Of a DNA stretch of 64,000 bases, positions 31,245 through 44,100 are shown piece by piece. How positions within the stretch are numbered: position 1 is the first letter of the stretch; each line of letters starts with the position of its first letter. The notes beneath the pieces are model-generated. The model ran no database searches and was not told where the DNA came from. It was given only the letters and a program-made list of their open reading frames with translations. This DNA is from Skeletonema tropicum (taxonomy: Eukaryota; Bacillariophyta; Thalassiosirophyceae; Thalassiosirales; Thalassiosiraceae): assembly GCA_037178625.1 (NCBI GenBank), contig CM074142.1, positions 1,798,001 to 1,862,000 of the forward strand, read 5' to 3'. Position numbers and translations under genes: made by a program.

Positions 31245-34210
31245 ACGACTTTTGGCACAAAGTCGGACATGATTGTTGGCAAGAGGTAAATGCCAGCCAA
31301 GCCTCTAGATGGTCGCGGTAGACGCACGCAAGATAGCTCGTTTTGCAGAGACAGCTGCTTCCTGTTTCAGGTATTGGATATGCTGTCTGTCCACGATGGT
31401 GCCGATGACTGGATAAAAGTTCACTGATCTTTGGCAAGATGGGTTGAAGTGTCGTTTATTGTGATGGGGTGGAGGACATCAAATCTTTGGGGAGTTGTAG
31501 ACGAAAGAAGTATCTCCACATCTGCTCGAGCAGATGTGGCACGTAGGAATTCAGTACGTGATGTGGTGCCTCCTGAGATAACAAATCTCGCTCTCAAATG
31601 ACGTATGCATCTTACTGCGTCATATCATAGGGAAATGCATTGAGGAAATCCTGAAAATTCAACACGTCATTTCTGGCCCCAGAATGACGACAGAGAACCA
31701 ACTTGAAGGGTGTACTGCGCTAGCTGATGTAGAACCTTAAATACTTGCAACCAGTGTCGTCAAGATGAAGCTGGAAGCTGGATTATCTGTTGCCTAAGCA
31801 CCTCTGTTCTTAAGTATCACTATCGATGAAACACGATGTCCATTTAGCATGACACAACGAACCTTGATCATCTAACTAAGCTTTGCAGTAACAAGAGCTG
31901 CATAAATCAACTTATCATCTCCTTTCCTGTCCAAGAAGTGCACTCAAATACTGATTGCATGCATTTACTCCAATCATTTCTCAAAAAAAGAAATTTGTTC
32001 ACCAAGAAATCTCAACACGCCTCACTTCATATTGACTGAAGCATTGATAAGAATGCCGCCCAAATCCAAATCACGCAAGAGTAAGAAGGAAGTCCAAGAC
32101 GCCGAGAGCGATGCATCCAATTCCAATGATAGTGGATCAACCAAGCCAACAAATAAGAAGCAACCACGTAGGAGATCGGGCGACACATCGACCAGTACAA
32201 CAAACGAGCCATCATGGGCACAAACATCAATTGTTAGGGCAACGCACCCGAGAGCTCTACCTGTTGCTCCTGCCGCAACAGCTGCTGCTTCCACAGTCAC
32301 TCAGAGCGGGAAGAAGCCACGTAAAGCTGGTGTCAGAGAGCAATTCCTTCAAAAGGTAAGACAAACATCAACATGTTGGAAACACTTCCTCGCGGTTCTG
32401 TACAACTCTCACACTCATTTTTCGCCTCGATGTCACATTATATCAGCTCAGAGTAATGCTCGACAGAGAAAGTCAGAATGATGATGCCACCGTCCATTGG
32501 TCTCCTGGCGGTGACAGCTTCATCATTACTGATCAAACCCATTTTGAGGAGGTTGGTATTGTCGATCGATGATGTATGATATTTTGATGTGCCTCTAACG
32601 AATTGATGTATGCGATATGACTCACCCATCACGATAATCGCTTCTACTACCTTGCATTTCAACAGGAAATCATTCCAACATATTTTGGTAATCCAATAGT
32701 CTTCGCTAGCTTCCTCAAAAAGCTACAGCGATGGGGTTTCGTCCGAGCATCAAGCGAGCGTAGTGGGCGTTATGAGTTTAGCTCACCAACGTTCAAGAGA
32801 ATGGATTCTAGGAGTGCATCTTCCGCCGCAGGTGCTGCTACTAATACTACTGTCAATGCATTTGGGAATGATGGCGGAGGTGTTTCTATTCCGTTTCCAC
32901 AGCAGCAGCAGCAGCAACATCGGCAGCAAGTCATGGCGCAATTCAACCAACAGCCCATCATGCCTGTACCGAATCAACTACCAAGACAGACAGATGCAAG
33001 TGCCATCGCTGGTATTATCTCAAACATTCAGCGTCAGCTTGGTACGCAGCAACCTCCCACATCAAGCCCCCAGCCTGGCCCGAATCAAGTTACAAACCAA
33101 ATGCAAATGAATCTCGCTGACATAAACAACATCCTTCAAAACATCATTGGTAGTAATCATTATCAGCCAATAGCGAATCAGAATTCATTGCCAAATCAAC
33201 AGCCCATACCCAATCATGATGTGAGCCAGCTGAATAATGCCGCTGGAAATAATCATCTTCAGTCTCTCCAGCAATGGCAACATCCAAACAACCCCACCAT
33301 GAATCTACTCAATGCTGCACTTCAAAGTTTGGGTACAGGCCCAACACTTTCAGCTCAAACGGCGGGTCAATATCCCGTTCCTTCTGCCCAAAGCAACGCA
33401 GTACATGCCCTCATGAGTCTCTGTTGGATGTTGCCACAGTCTTCTCCCCCTAACACAGCATCAGCTGCGTCTCAATCCGACAACATGGAATCTATTCTAT
33501 TATTGTTACTTGCGTTGCAGCGAGTTGCCGAAGAAGAAGATGAGCGTAGGGCCCAGGTAGACGCTTTACACCACGCAATCATTGTAGCTATTGGTCGTAT
33601 CTTAGGCCAAGGCTTTCATAATAATACCGCCCGGCCTCAGCAAGTAGGCGCACCGCCGCTTTCTAGACAATCAAATGGATCAAATAATAATAATGTTGCT
33701 CAGCCTAATCAAGAATTTGCACCGCATCCGTCTGTTGGCAGTAACGCACAAGCAGATTCGATCGCAGCGATTTCGCAGGCCGCTCTAAGAGGTGATGCAA
33801 CAGCGCAGCCTGGAGAAAATGGTCGTGCTGAAAATTATGGTCCAGCTAATGATAATAGTTATGACGGCGAAGATGACATCGATGAAGATAGTGGAGAAGA
33901 CGAGCACCGCTTTACAAAGAGAAGGAAGTTGTCTCCAGATGATGAAGATCAATGGGATTCGGATGACGATGACGACAGCTGGAATGAAAGACTCCGTCCA
34001 CGAAAGAAGTAATCGTTTGGTCGTTCTATAGGTCTCTAGAGAGAGGCCACTGCTTGACAGAAATGTTGCTAATTTATGTAAGCGTACTTCACCTCAGTTG
34101 ACTGTTTGATGTGGTGTTTTTTAGGGACGGATAGTAGGTGGCGAGCTGCAGCGTTGCTTGTTCAAATTTCGCTATCTGTCCAAGTTCGAGCTCTGATAAA
34201 TTATTAGCGT
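31245..34210 (+). repeat. Segmental duplication unit 2 (contains HSF gene 2)
   Basis: Second copy of 27195-30120. The partner gene upstream is truncated here: only fragments of its exons remain near 31190-31740 (minus strand). A third, very short and diverged trace of the block (about 34200-34250, CGTAGGAACTCG...) follows HSF gene 2 before the Copia fragment. Confidence 0.85.
32053..34012 (+). CDS. Heat shock factor-type transcription factor 2 (3 exons, 584 aa)
   Basis: Exons 32053-32355, 32447-32551 and 32666-34012, with the same splice positions and phase as HSF gene 1 (303, 105 and 1347 nt). The ATG at 32053 matches the start of paralogue 1 (MPPKSKSRKSKK); an in-frame ATG 21 nt upstream (32032) is possible. 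The DNA-binding domain is nearly identical (QTHFEEEIIPTYFGNPIVFA, then SFLKKLQRWGFVRA). The C-terminal region has diverged more: several short insertions (for example HRQQVMAQF and QVTNQMQMNLADI), a different linker and a longer acidic tail (DEDSGEDEHRF...). Both copies are open, so neither is an obvious pseudogene. Differential regulation is possible, because the upstream regions differ by indels. Confidence 0.9.
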
Positions 34211-34227
34211 AGGAACTCGTATATGAC

Positions 34228-34699
34228 GTGTTGCCATCTGCTGTGACGAACTGGAACCTGTCGATCAAGTTGGCTAGTAAGACACAGCCCAGTTTTGATT
34301 ACAAGGCGATCTATCTTGGAAAGAGAACGCGATGGATTATTGGAGATGTAAGAGTAAGGACGTCGAATCATAGGGGGATGACAAACGGGAGCTTGGATAT
34401 AGATTCTAGTACTTGCTGGTACGGCATTGAGATATGTATCTTTGACGGTAGATACGACATGTATGAGGGACAGAGAAGTTCTCGGCACTTCCGAAGAGGT
34501 TTGCTGCAGAATGTAGCAGCTGGTTGCATTAGGTTTGCATTCATTCGAGGTGAGTATAACCCTGCGGATATGCTTAGCAAGCATTGGGCATACCAAGCAG
34601 TATGGCCATTGATCAGACCTATCCTATTTTGGAAAGGCGATACGATGAAAATATTGGAGGAAAAGAAGAGTGATGATAAGAATGACGAACCAAGGGGAG
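34228..34699 (+). pseudogene. Copia-type pol, C-terminal RNase H remnant
   Basis: A 5'-truncated frame. The part 34450-34650 reads RHFRRGLLQNVAAGCIRFAF, then IRGEYNPADMLSKHWAYQAV. The H.R...L..., ADMLSKHW and terminal WP-rich block are the conserved end of Copia RNase H as found in diatom Copia elements. Integrase, reverse transcriptase and gag are missing on this side. The frame continues into the LTR. Its apparent start at 34228 is an artefact of truncation. A purine tract (CCAAGGGGAG) separates it from the LTR at 34700. Confidence 0.85.
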
Positions 34700-35069
34700 T
34701 GACAAACGGTATTGATTCTGTACTTATCGATGGTATGTTAGATTATGTATCTTTGGGGAAAGATACAAAAGGTTGAAGGTAGTAGATTACGTTATCAGGG
34801 AAAGAATATGTGAAGCAATGATTGTTTCTTAAGATGATCGTATCCAAGATAAGAATGCTTCTTGGATGATTGTTCCCAAGGTGGGAATGATTCTTGGATA
34901 TTTGTTTCCAAGATATGATTGTTTCTTGGAAGTTTGTTTTCCAAGATATGGACGCTTACAATTCGAATTCTAAAGTAAACGCAAGTTAACAAACGACCAA
35001 GTGTGGTAACGCATGAATTAGCTCCTAGCAAGGGCTTTAGCTGGGTTCAGGGTTTGACACCATCTGTCA
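34700..35069 (+). repeat. Copia 3' LTR (LTR1, 370 bp)
   Basis: Begins TGACAAACGG after the purine tract and ends ACACCATCTGTCA; TGACA...TGTCA are perfect inverted tips. It contains four or more CTTGGA/TCCAAG units. It matches LTR2 (see 37204-37255 plus 52227-52561), except for a 17-bp deletion after position 10. Confidence 0.9.
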
Positions 35070-36162
35070 GAGCCTCTTCATGAACCAAACCAGCCTCGCT
35101 CAACCCAGTCGAATTCAAGTCTGTGGATGGATTGCCTCTGTCAAAGAGCTTCGACTGCTCATCGAAGAAATGCTTCGCGGCCATCAGGCTCGCTGGAGAA
35201 ACTACGGATGGGATCCCTCTATCGAACAGCTTAGATTGCGCTTCAAATGTTTGCTTTGCTACTGTTAGGCGGGGCACAGCAGTGATGTTAGAAGCGTAGG
35301 ATAACAACAAACAGTTCATGATGTCGTAGTTGGAACGTGCATCAATAAAGGCGATGTTGCGGTTTGTTGTAGTTGTTGAGAAGGTGGACGTTTCTGCCGT
35401 AGGAAATTGGTTGTTGCTGCAGTCCGATGCAAGATTGGGTGATGAAATATTGTCCTTGTAGTCGTCATGAGGAGGTGCTTCATCTAATTTCATCCATGGG
35501 AAATCAAATTCATCTTCCAGATAATATTCCCAACCGTATGGGCAATGCTTCACAAAATATTCAGCGGCCCTGTAAAGGATTCCCGCTCTGTCTTCATCAA
35601 TCTTCTCCCCACTCCGGTTCTTCAAGCTAGTCATCTCGTAAATATCGTCCGTGTCATCGTCAGCAGAAGATGGGTTGGAGTTCGCAGATTGACCTGTATT
35701 AATATTTGTCATGGAGGGACTGGAGGACGCACTGGGTGACGGTCGCTGCTGCCGGACTCGTGCAAGTTCCTCTTGAAGGATTTGGGCCTCCCTCTCGCTG
35801 TAATCAACAAATGGAACTGCCGCATCGAAGAACTGGTTGAAATCACCCCCGCTCTTCAGACGAAAATCGTAAACACCAACCTTGGAGATGGGTCCATGCA
35901 ACATCTGGAGCTGATTCATGTAGGATAGGACTTCGCTCAACCTCTCCTTAAGTTCATCCGAAATACTTGCTCCTGTTTTGTCTTTGATCAAATTCACCAT
36001 GTTGGGATCGCTGATCAACCGCTTGAACTGCCCCAAGGTTGTGATGCCTTTGGAATTCAAGTGCTCATGCACGATAGTATTGTTGTTCAACCATTGGTGC
36101 AGGATGTGTCTTAGCGTTGGATCCATTTGAATCATGGCTAAGTGTATGGTCAGGCTAGCCAA
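35070..36162 (-). CDS. Unknown protein cut off by the Copia LTR; possibly gag-like
   Basis: A 371-codon frame starting at ATG 36162 (MASLTIHLAMIQMDPTLRHI). Its last seven codons and stop (35047-35069) lie in LTR1, so the natural C terminus is missing. The N-terminal 120 residues are helical (IVHEHLNSKGITTLGQFKRL); a Ser/Asn-rich linker follows; then MTSLKNRSGEKIDEDRAG and a C-terminal part with twofold repeats FDEQSKLFDRGNPS. A KNRSG motif is shared with the ORF at 36529. The position between two inverted Copia LTRs suggests this could be the gag region of the LTR2 element (inference). It could also be a host gene hit by Copia. Confidence 0.45.
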
Positions 36163-36528
36163 TATTGGCTAAATTATCTGTTCTCAGCCGCCACTGGGGC
36201 TAACCTACCTTTTTATAGGCTTAAAATGCTCCTCTCGATGAGCTGGTTCCAAATCCATGAGTTGCTTCCAAAAATAAAAAAATATTTTGTTAGCCCCATA
36301 CCCTAGCTTGACTTGGGGGTTAACCCCCAAAAAGATCCCTTTTCTCAATTTACCCTGGTCTTCAGCTGCACATCACACATTCATTTGATAAATAAATACA
36401 AATCATTTGACCACGATTCAAAACCTTGCCAAGCAAGCCACGGATTTGAACTCCTCTCACTCTCAGCTTTCCGACGCTATGTTGACCATTTCTTGAAGTC
36501 AAATACTCACTGAGAACAGATTTGCTGG

Positions 36529-36729
36529 CTAGGGTGACCATACACTTAGCCTCATTTTCCCACTCCGGTTCTTCACGCTGTTTACCTCGTTTAAATCATC
36601 AATAGTTTCTAGAAATTCTCTGAACGTATTCATGCTACAATCAGCGATGACGTCTTCCACAAAACCATCGTCGTCTAGCTCACATCGGAGGATGTACTTG
36701 AGTATCTCTTCAAAAGTGGCCTTCTTCAT
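36529..36729 (-). CDS. Short ORF related to the 35-36 kb protein
   Basis: 66 codons, MKKATFEEILKYILRCELDD, with the same ILxxxL...TFREFLETIDDL..V.S.KNRSG pattern as the longer neighbour. It is probably a fragment of the same protein family. The region 36163-36528 between them shows no gene. Confidence 0.35.
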   Translation of the reverse strand: MKKATFEEILKYILRCELDDDGFVEDVIADCSMNTFREFLETIDDLNEVNSVKNRSGKMRLSVWSP

Positions 36730-37203
36730 GATTCAAAACTGCGCCGAAATCAAACTGTAATAAATTTTTGATATGCCCAATAAGTATTTGTCAACCGTTC
36801 CATACACTATTAGGAAATTACAGGGTTGCACTTGCTGATGTGCTTAGGGCAACACGGAGTCACCCGCAGTTCACGCTGCAGATTCTGCCTCACCGCGCTA
36901 ATAGTGAGTACTGGAATCTATATTCCTTATTTCCAACACGCAGTCAGGTTGGGGAATTTCCGAACAAATCTCACCGAAGCTCTTCAATAGTAATTGAGAT
37001 AGTCTCGAGCTGATTTACACACTTCACCGCTTTGCCACGGTCATGTACTCACTTTGTCTAAGAGATCGCTTATGGTTGCAACGCGCAGTCACAGCTCCGG
37101 GGTCCTTGGATCGATGGGAGAAGGGATGTCGTAGGTGCGAAGGCAGCAGTCGGCTCACTCTCTTCCGTAATGGAATGTAAGTAGAATCCGACGACTGGAA
37201 ATC

Positions 37204-37255
37204 TGACAGATGGTGTCAAACCCTGACCCCAGCTAAAGCCCTTGCTAGGAGCTAA
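37204..37255 (-). repeat. 3' tip of Copia LTR2, separated from the rest by HLE-A
   Basis: 52 bp equal to the end of LTR1 in reverse (TGACAGATGGTGTCAAACCC...). The remaining 335 bp of LTR2 are at 52227-52561. The join AGCTAA + TTCATGCG reproduces LTR1 exactly. Confidence 0.95.
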
Positions 37256-37893
37256 TCGGCCCTCGGGGCCCCCGTTCATGGAGTGCAGAGCAGCGTAATA
37301 GGGGGCCGCAGGTGCCCTTCTATTACAGGTGGGAAAATTCATTATTTTTCACCCCCATTATTCTACAGAGTTATAGGTAGGAATCAGTACATGTGTTTTT
37401 TAGTGAGAAGGTTTACTTTAGGGACACGTAGAGTCCTCGGTAGAGACTACCGGCGTAGGATCTGTATGTGTTCCTATGTAGAAAGCAAGAAGTACCTGTT
37501 GAAAGCGAGAAAGTGACTGTACTAGATGCGCTTTTTGAGCATCTAAATCGGTCTGTACGAGAAAGAAATACAGGTTTTACACGGGCGTTAGTCGATTTAG
37601 TTTTTGTCTTTCTTCGTCGCGAGAAAATGTCTTTTTGTAAAACTGTGCTTGATATATCGAATCGTGCGCTTGCAGATGTTTTACTGATCACCAGATGCAG
37701 ACGCTTAATTGAGTTGTTGTATTCTTTGTGGTGAGAAAGTGTCTGTTTTGTAAAACTGTGCAGTGATCAATTTTACTAATCACCAGATGAAGATCCTGCG
37801 AAGTAATCACTTGGGATTTCATGATCCTTCTTCGCTTCTTTCCACTTCTTGTTCGGGTTGGTTATGATGTTGGTAATCCTGGTTGTCAGGTCT
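37256..37893 (+). repeat. Conserved left terminal region of HLE-A
   Basis: Matches 46102-46716 of HLE-B. It includes the terminal GGCCCTCGGGGCC dyad, two copies of a GTAAAACTGTGCA..CAATTTTAC dyad, and (37770-37893, minus) a remnant of the PIF1 gene's last codons ending before AGTAATCACTTGGG. Confidence 0.9.
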
Positions 37894-40800
37894 GTGTATC
37901 AACGGAGAGCTCGTCATCTTCCTCGTCTAACTGAGTTCGATAAGATGCATCATCATTAGAAAATTTCTCCGACCTCTCGTCAAACGAGACATCCCCTGAC
38001 TGACTCTCAGGTGTCAGTATTGTCACCTCATTCTCGTCTTCCTCATCATCACTACCACTCGAGCAGTCAAACGCTGTACCAGTTGGATTTGAAAGGAGTC
38101 TGTGGTTTTGATACAAATTGGTAATATGTGTGAGGACGTCATACATTTGCGTCCTCAATCTATCGATGTCTTGGACGTCGTAGTCAAACAAGTCATGGCC
38201 AGATATGCTGTCGGAAAAGTTATCTTTCACGTCCTTCATTTTCACTTTTATGTCGACCAGCTGGACTAGATTGAAAGCGTAGCGACAGACATGTACACCG
38301 CAGTCGTAACCGTTGTTCTGCGTCATTACTAGAAGAATACAGATACAGACGAAGAATGACAGATTAGTCCTGTGTATGTCAATGACAAAAAAAAGGCAGT
38401 ACTCAATTCTGCGCAATGAAAATGAAATCCAAATAGATTTCACTCACCTCTAGGGCAGTGCAACTGGAACGACTTGTGTCTATGTGTGAACGGCATCTGA
38501 TAGCTACTATCTAATGTCGTGCTGTGATGCCTTCTCCATTCTGCATTGAGGACGTTTCGTACAGCTTGCGCTACTAGTTTCCTACTGTGCACAGTGCCAC
38601 TCCCAAGAGAATCCAAGTGTATCATAGCAGTGATATCTCTTGTGTAACTCGAATCCCCCCACCTCGTCTTGGTTTGTTGTATCAGATTTGGATTCAACAC
38701 TGCAACTAGACTCCAGTGATGAGCAAGATGAACTGGGAACATCACGATCTTCTTCTTGAAGATATTGACCTTGTTCAAAAACTTTTTCATCCTATCGCTA
38801 TACCCCTCAGTCAAAACCCCTGACAAGAGATAAGTCGAACAGATGTACACAGACGAAGCCTGATCATGTGGACTCCTGGGCGTTGTGATCCACTTGAACC
38901 AAAAATTCAGAACGGAGTCGTTTGAGCACTGTTCCGGCTTTAGCGTTGCCATATCCATATCGTGAATAACAAGTGACTTCCTTTTAATACTGTCCGCAAG
39001 TGAGTTCTCGAAATATGCGGCGAACGATGTCTCGTCTCTGTTCCCCATGAGTTTCGTCAACCTGAAGAATAGGTCCGACGAACATCTGTCTGTCATCAAG
39101 AGACTTTGATTGGTCGTCTTGAAAGGCAGAACAAAGCATTGGGACTCGTTGTCATCCACAACTGGTGCATGACTTTTCTGGGGCAAAGCTGCTGATTCAG
39201 CCAAGATCTTATTCTTCTGACTTTGTATACCAACTTGAACTAAGTCGTTGCAATCTTTGTGCACACTAGGGCTATCTACAGGGTGCTTCTGAAGAGTAAC
39301 GATGCTGGCCAACGCCACCACCACAACAATCACAACATTTAGTGACTTCGACCGAATATTTTTCTTGGCAGTCGCCTCTTGAGGGCCCACCAGACGTACT
39401 TTAAAATTTCTGTTACATATATATATTTTCTTGGCATTGAATTGTATCCTCGACTCGTCGTGACCATCCTCAAAATCATGTGCGACAGTTTTGCTTTGCT
39501 TTTTGATTACCTTCTTCCCTATTCCTACATCACGTAGTTGTTTATAACCAAGTACATCCTGCAACCAGCGCGTCACAAAAAGTTCGATATGCGGTAATGA
39601 TACACGACAAGCTGGTGGATTGGTAAAATTGCGCAGTGAGCAAATTTACTTATTGTGAGTTCGTGAACGTGAAAGTGATAATGTTGTAGTTGTAGATGTA
39701 GAGATACAGCACAGACACAGACACAAAAACAAAAGAACTCAGCACAGGAACAGGAACAGCTTTTCTGAGAGCAAAACTCACTAGGTTTGGTCTTAGGCCC
39801 AACTTGGTTGCTTTGCCTCGGCGGCGTAACAACTGCGTGTAAATTGTTTGCAGCATGTTCGTCTTGCTGTTGTTTCTGTGGCTGAGCACAGTTTGTGTTC
39901 GTGACTAGGAGATTGGCAGCCCTGTATGAGAGAGTAGAGAGTATGCAAATTGGGATTGGATTCAACATGACTGGTAAGTTGCAAGAAAAGACAGATACCA
40001 GATGATGCATGATTCAAGCAAAAAGTAATCACGGTACAGAAATAAATAACCCCATACGAGTAGGGTTAAGCACTATCAGATTCTCACCAAAAGTCTTTTT
40101 TGACCTCACTATCCTTGGTCCTGCGAAGTGAGAGTATGCAGGTCGGGATTGGATTAATTGATAAAATTGTTCAAGGCACAGTTTTACGAACTGTTCATTA
40201 ACCCAATATAGGGTTAAAGGTAGGCACTCACCCCGATTTCACATTTTTGTCACATTTTGGTTGTTCCGTCATCTCCGAGTTCTCTCGATCCATCAACAAG
40301 CTTACCACTCTTGCAATCAGTTCATCTTTGGTTAGACCAAAATTAGAGCCACCGAGCTCGACCAGGATCATCTGTAAGCAGAAGACATTGAAGACAGTCA
40401 AAGCGGTAGATAGCAATTGTGACAAAGGAAGGCTATCAAGCTTTTTACTCTCACTCTCACCGACAACAAATGATGCCATGGATCGAAAGATTGGATCGTT
40501 TGTGCGGATGGTAGCCCAAGGATAATCAAACCATTTCCAGTTACAAGGAGAAGATGAAGCCTTCATCGAAACATGCCCCCGCTCCAGTCCGCTGTGAGAC
40601 AACTCCGTCAAAGTAGATGAGGTCGAAGCATCAGCCGACTTCGACTTCGAAGAACATGCGCGACGCTTAAGCCCACAAGGTTGACTCATCAAGCGACGAA
40701 GCCCCTCATTAGATCCAACAGTTGTTGAAGTCGTGGCATCGGCATCAGTCTCCTGCTCCTGTCCGACATGAGACAACTCCGTCACAGTAGATGATGCCGC

Positions 40801-40941
40801 TGCATCAGATGACTTTGAAGCACTTGCGCTTGCCTGCCACTTCTTCAGGCCGCTAGGTTTACTCATCAAATGACGAGAACCCCTGCCTTTAGATCCAACA
40901 GTTGAAGTCGCGGTAGCAGCATCGGTATTGCCAATATTCAT
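37886..40941 (-). CDS. Ulp1/SENP-like cysteine protease fused to an HLE N-terminal domain (5 exons, 829 aa)
   Basis: Exons 40941-40232, 40120-40088, 39921-39782, 39611-38448 and 38328-37886. All four introns have GTGAGT/GTGAGA donors and AG acceptors, and the phases (2, 2, 1, 1) close to a 2490-nt frame. Exon 1 holds a domain shared with HLE-B (start MNIGNT, then WATIRTNDPIF...TKDELIARVVSLLM). Exons 4-5 carry the C48 peptidase: AHHWSLVAVLNP (His), MIHLDSLGSG (Asp) and NNGYDCGVHVCRYA (catalytic Cys), in family order. A hydrophobic stretch (VVIVVVVALASIV) lies upstream of it and could be a membrane segment. The acidic C terminus ends inside the PIF1 remnant, so the stop was probably created by an internal deletion. 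A SUMO-type isopeptidase activity is expected from the family. The LINE sits just upstream of the start and separates the gene from its own leader. Confidence 0.78.
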
Positions 40942-41144
40942 GATTAATAATAATAATATAACAGAAATTTTAAAGTACGTCTGATTAGCCCTCTAGGGGC
41001 GAAATTATGACTAACCAACATGTGTGCTGTGTCGGTAGCATTGATAGTGCTCTATACTGCCTCCACAACTGTTTCTCAGATCGCACTCCAAGCCAGAAGA
41101 CCTAAATAGTCTCCTGGCCAGGATTAGTTCAACCATACGGTTGT

Positions 41145-44100
41145 TTACGTCGTCGATTTCTCGAGTTCATTGAGGACTGCGTCTATTGTCGGCTGTCCCT
41201 CCTCACGATACAATACTACTCTATTTGCGTGTTCCTCGGCTTCATCAGCCACACGTTGCCGCTGAGGTGGCGGTAATGGTGGGCCAAATTCATTGAAGTA
41301 GAACGATAAAGTTCGTTGACTTTTCTTCCGCTGTTCTGCTCGCATCTTGACCGCTTGCCTGCCTATCTTGAGGTGATGCACCCACATTCGCCTAGTAGCC
41401 AAATCCATATTGCTTATTTCGTCAATACTATGATTTGCCCACCGTTGGTGAAAGCCTGGCGGCATCTCCTCTCGATGTTGACTGTACCATACCAATTGCT
41501 CTGCTAAATGTGCACTCTCTATTTGCTTGTCAAATGACTGAGTTCCATGAGCTAGTCTGTTTCGCTCATGCCACTGCGGTAGTGCAACTTCATACCAGAT
41601 CAATTTTTGGAGTTGATAAAACTGCTGGTGGGCGTCCCCATGATGAGTACTCTCCAATGCTTGATACCATTCTTTTACCAGATATCCTCTGAAGAAGTCA
41701 TCCCACCCGAGGTCACGTTGTGCTTCCAGTGCTTCCTGGATCCTCGGGTTTACTGATGTGGTTCGAATCTCGCCCCCGTTTGCATATTGTTCTACCAAGT
41801 TTGCCACTCTGAGTAGTATTTTTCGTGATATTTTCCGGAGTCCTTTCTTCCGGAGTGCTGCTATAATTGCAGCACGTTTCGCAGCCATATCCGGGTGGGA
41901 ACATTGAAACACGTGTGCTATTGTTTCGTCATCACACTGCCGACAGTTCGGACACTGCGATACTTGCGTTTCATGTTGCTTCACGTGATTCACTGGGAGG
42001 AGGCCATGCATTAGTTTGCAGGTAAATCGCTGCTGGCTAAGGGTACTTTTCCGTCTCACTTCCCCTATCGTCATCCAATACACATTGTCATATTGCTCGT
42101 CCGTCCATCCTTGTCTTCGCTTGATATATTTCCGGAGGATTGGTTCACGACGCGCTTTGTTGACGTGGCTTCGCATCCCAGCTGTGATCCACTTATTCCC
42201 TATTCGTAAAACTGCTTTTGATCCCTCATACGGCATCTGTAATATTTCTTGCTCAGGTGGTAGTTGGATGGGATTCTCAATGGCTGCTGCCGTTGTTTCT
42301 CCCGCTAATTCGTCGCACGCAATGTTGATCATAGCGTTGTCATCCAATCCATCCAAGTCTTTCTCTTTTCCCAATGCGCTTTCCGTGGTTTCTAATGAAT
42401 CGCAGTCACTTTCGTCCGGTTCCGTCTTCTTTTTGGCCGTATCTTGGTGTCCCCGGACGTGCTGACTAATTACTCCATATGGTAACTTCTGCCGTAGATG
42501 CTGTATTGCCATCAAAAGATCTCCTTCAGGTTGTATTGTGTCCCGTCCTGTCTTCATTGGCCGATTACTCGTAAAAGCACCTGACTCATTATCAAACCAT
42601 TGAGTAATATCGTCGTCTGGCCCCAATTCTATGCCAAGATATTGTATGTGATACAGCGCTCGATACAACCCTTCCAATTCAGCTCGGTACGAGTTTACTG
42701 AGCTGACGTTTGTCATCAAAAAACATGCCTTGACATACTCGTTTTGATTAGTTGGGATGATCCATGCTGCCGCTGCCACATTGTGCACTCGAAGGACAGA
42801 ACCATCACTACCTGTCTTCTTTGGCTTCATTTCCGTGCCTGGTAGGTGTGTATTTTCGGTCACGTATCCCGGAGGCTTAGCTTCCTGCTGTTGCTGTTGT
42901 GCCATCTGATACGGACGGCGAGTCCATACACCCTCATCTACCTCTGTCATTTTCATCGGATAACACTCTAGCGGTATAGCGTTGACGTCACATTCATATT
43001 TGTAGAACCCACTTTGCACTGGTTGTTCTGTTAGCTTCTGAATAAAGCTTTCACCAGTGGCTGTCTCTCCTCGTTTGTAGATCACCCCCTTACCTCGGTA
43101 GCAGTCATACCATGTGTTCCGTTTCACCGGAAACCACTTTCCAAGTGGTATGTCAAGTTCCATTGAATTGGTGTGGTGGTGGCGACTATCCAATCTATTG
43201 CAGAATGTTTCTCGTATACACCTACGAAACAAGGAGAACCACTTCTTCGGAGGGCATGGAATTTGCGGCCATCTCCAATCAGATCCCGCTACAAAATTGC
43301 CCCCCAGCGTTGTATTTCCGATATATTCTCCATTCTCAACCACTAGGTCTGCTAATGTGATCACTCGCATATAGATACGGACTGCATTGAGCTTTCTCAA
43401 TATCGATGGCTTTATTTTCCGTCGAATAAATGCTTCCATAATTGATTGATCGCCTTCCCTCTGCAGTGCTGGGATTGTGGCATCTTCCATCCATATCGTA
43501 GCATCTATCTCAGCTAATCGATTTTTCAAGCTCACTAGTAGTCCATTGTCCATATATGTCAGCCTTTCTTTGTACTCAAACAATGGTGTTATCAGGCCTG
43601 ACTGCAGTTGCAATTCATCCAATGTGAAGAGAAAATCCTCCGCCAATGTCTTCCCATTTCGGAGCTGCTTGACAACATACTCTGACTGCAATTCAGTTTG
43701 CCTCGAATACATGTCTGGGATTTCCATCCCTCCTTGCTCCATAGGACCTCGGAGCACTGCGTCTGGTGAGTTCCTATTAAAGTGCATATATGGGAGGAAG
43801 TTATTCCGTACGATTGTATCCATCTTTTTGCATTGTTTCTTACTGAATGACGTCAAGTGGAGGACGTAATCCAATGTTGGCATCAATCGTTGGTAGAGTA
43901 GTTGCTTCGTCTCACTTGCTGTCAAGAATCCCAAAGACGTAGACTTGGAAATTCTCCTCAATTTCTCCATGATGACCTCGTACTCTTGCTTCTGGTTCCC
44001 ATCGGGGCACAAGTGGTATCCCAACCCTTTATTCGGTTGATTTGGTGACTTAAACTGTATCACTGACTTGGCACCTTTATGATCCTCCAGGAGGATTGTT

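Noticed and set aside
41750..41775. GGTTCGAATC, a tRNA T-loop-like sequence
   Set aside because: Lies within the LINE reading frame; no matching D-arm, anticodon arm or acceptor stem was found around it.
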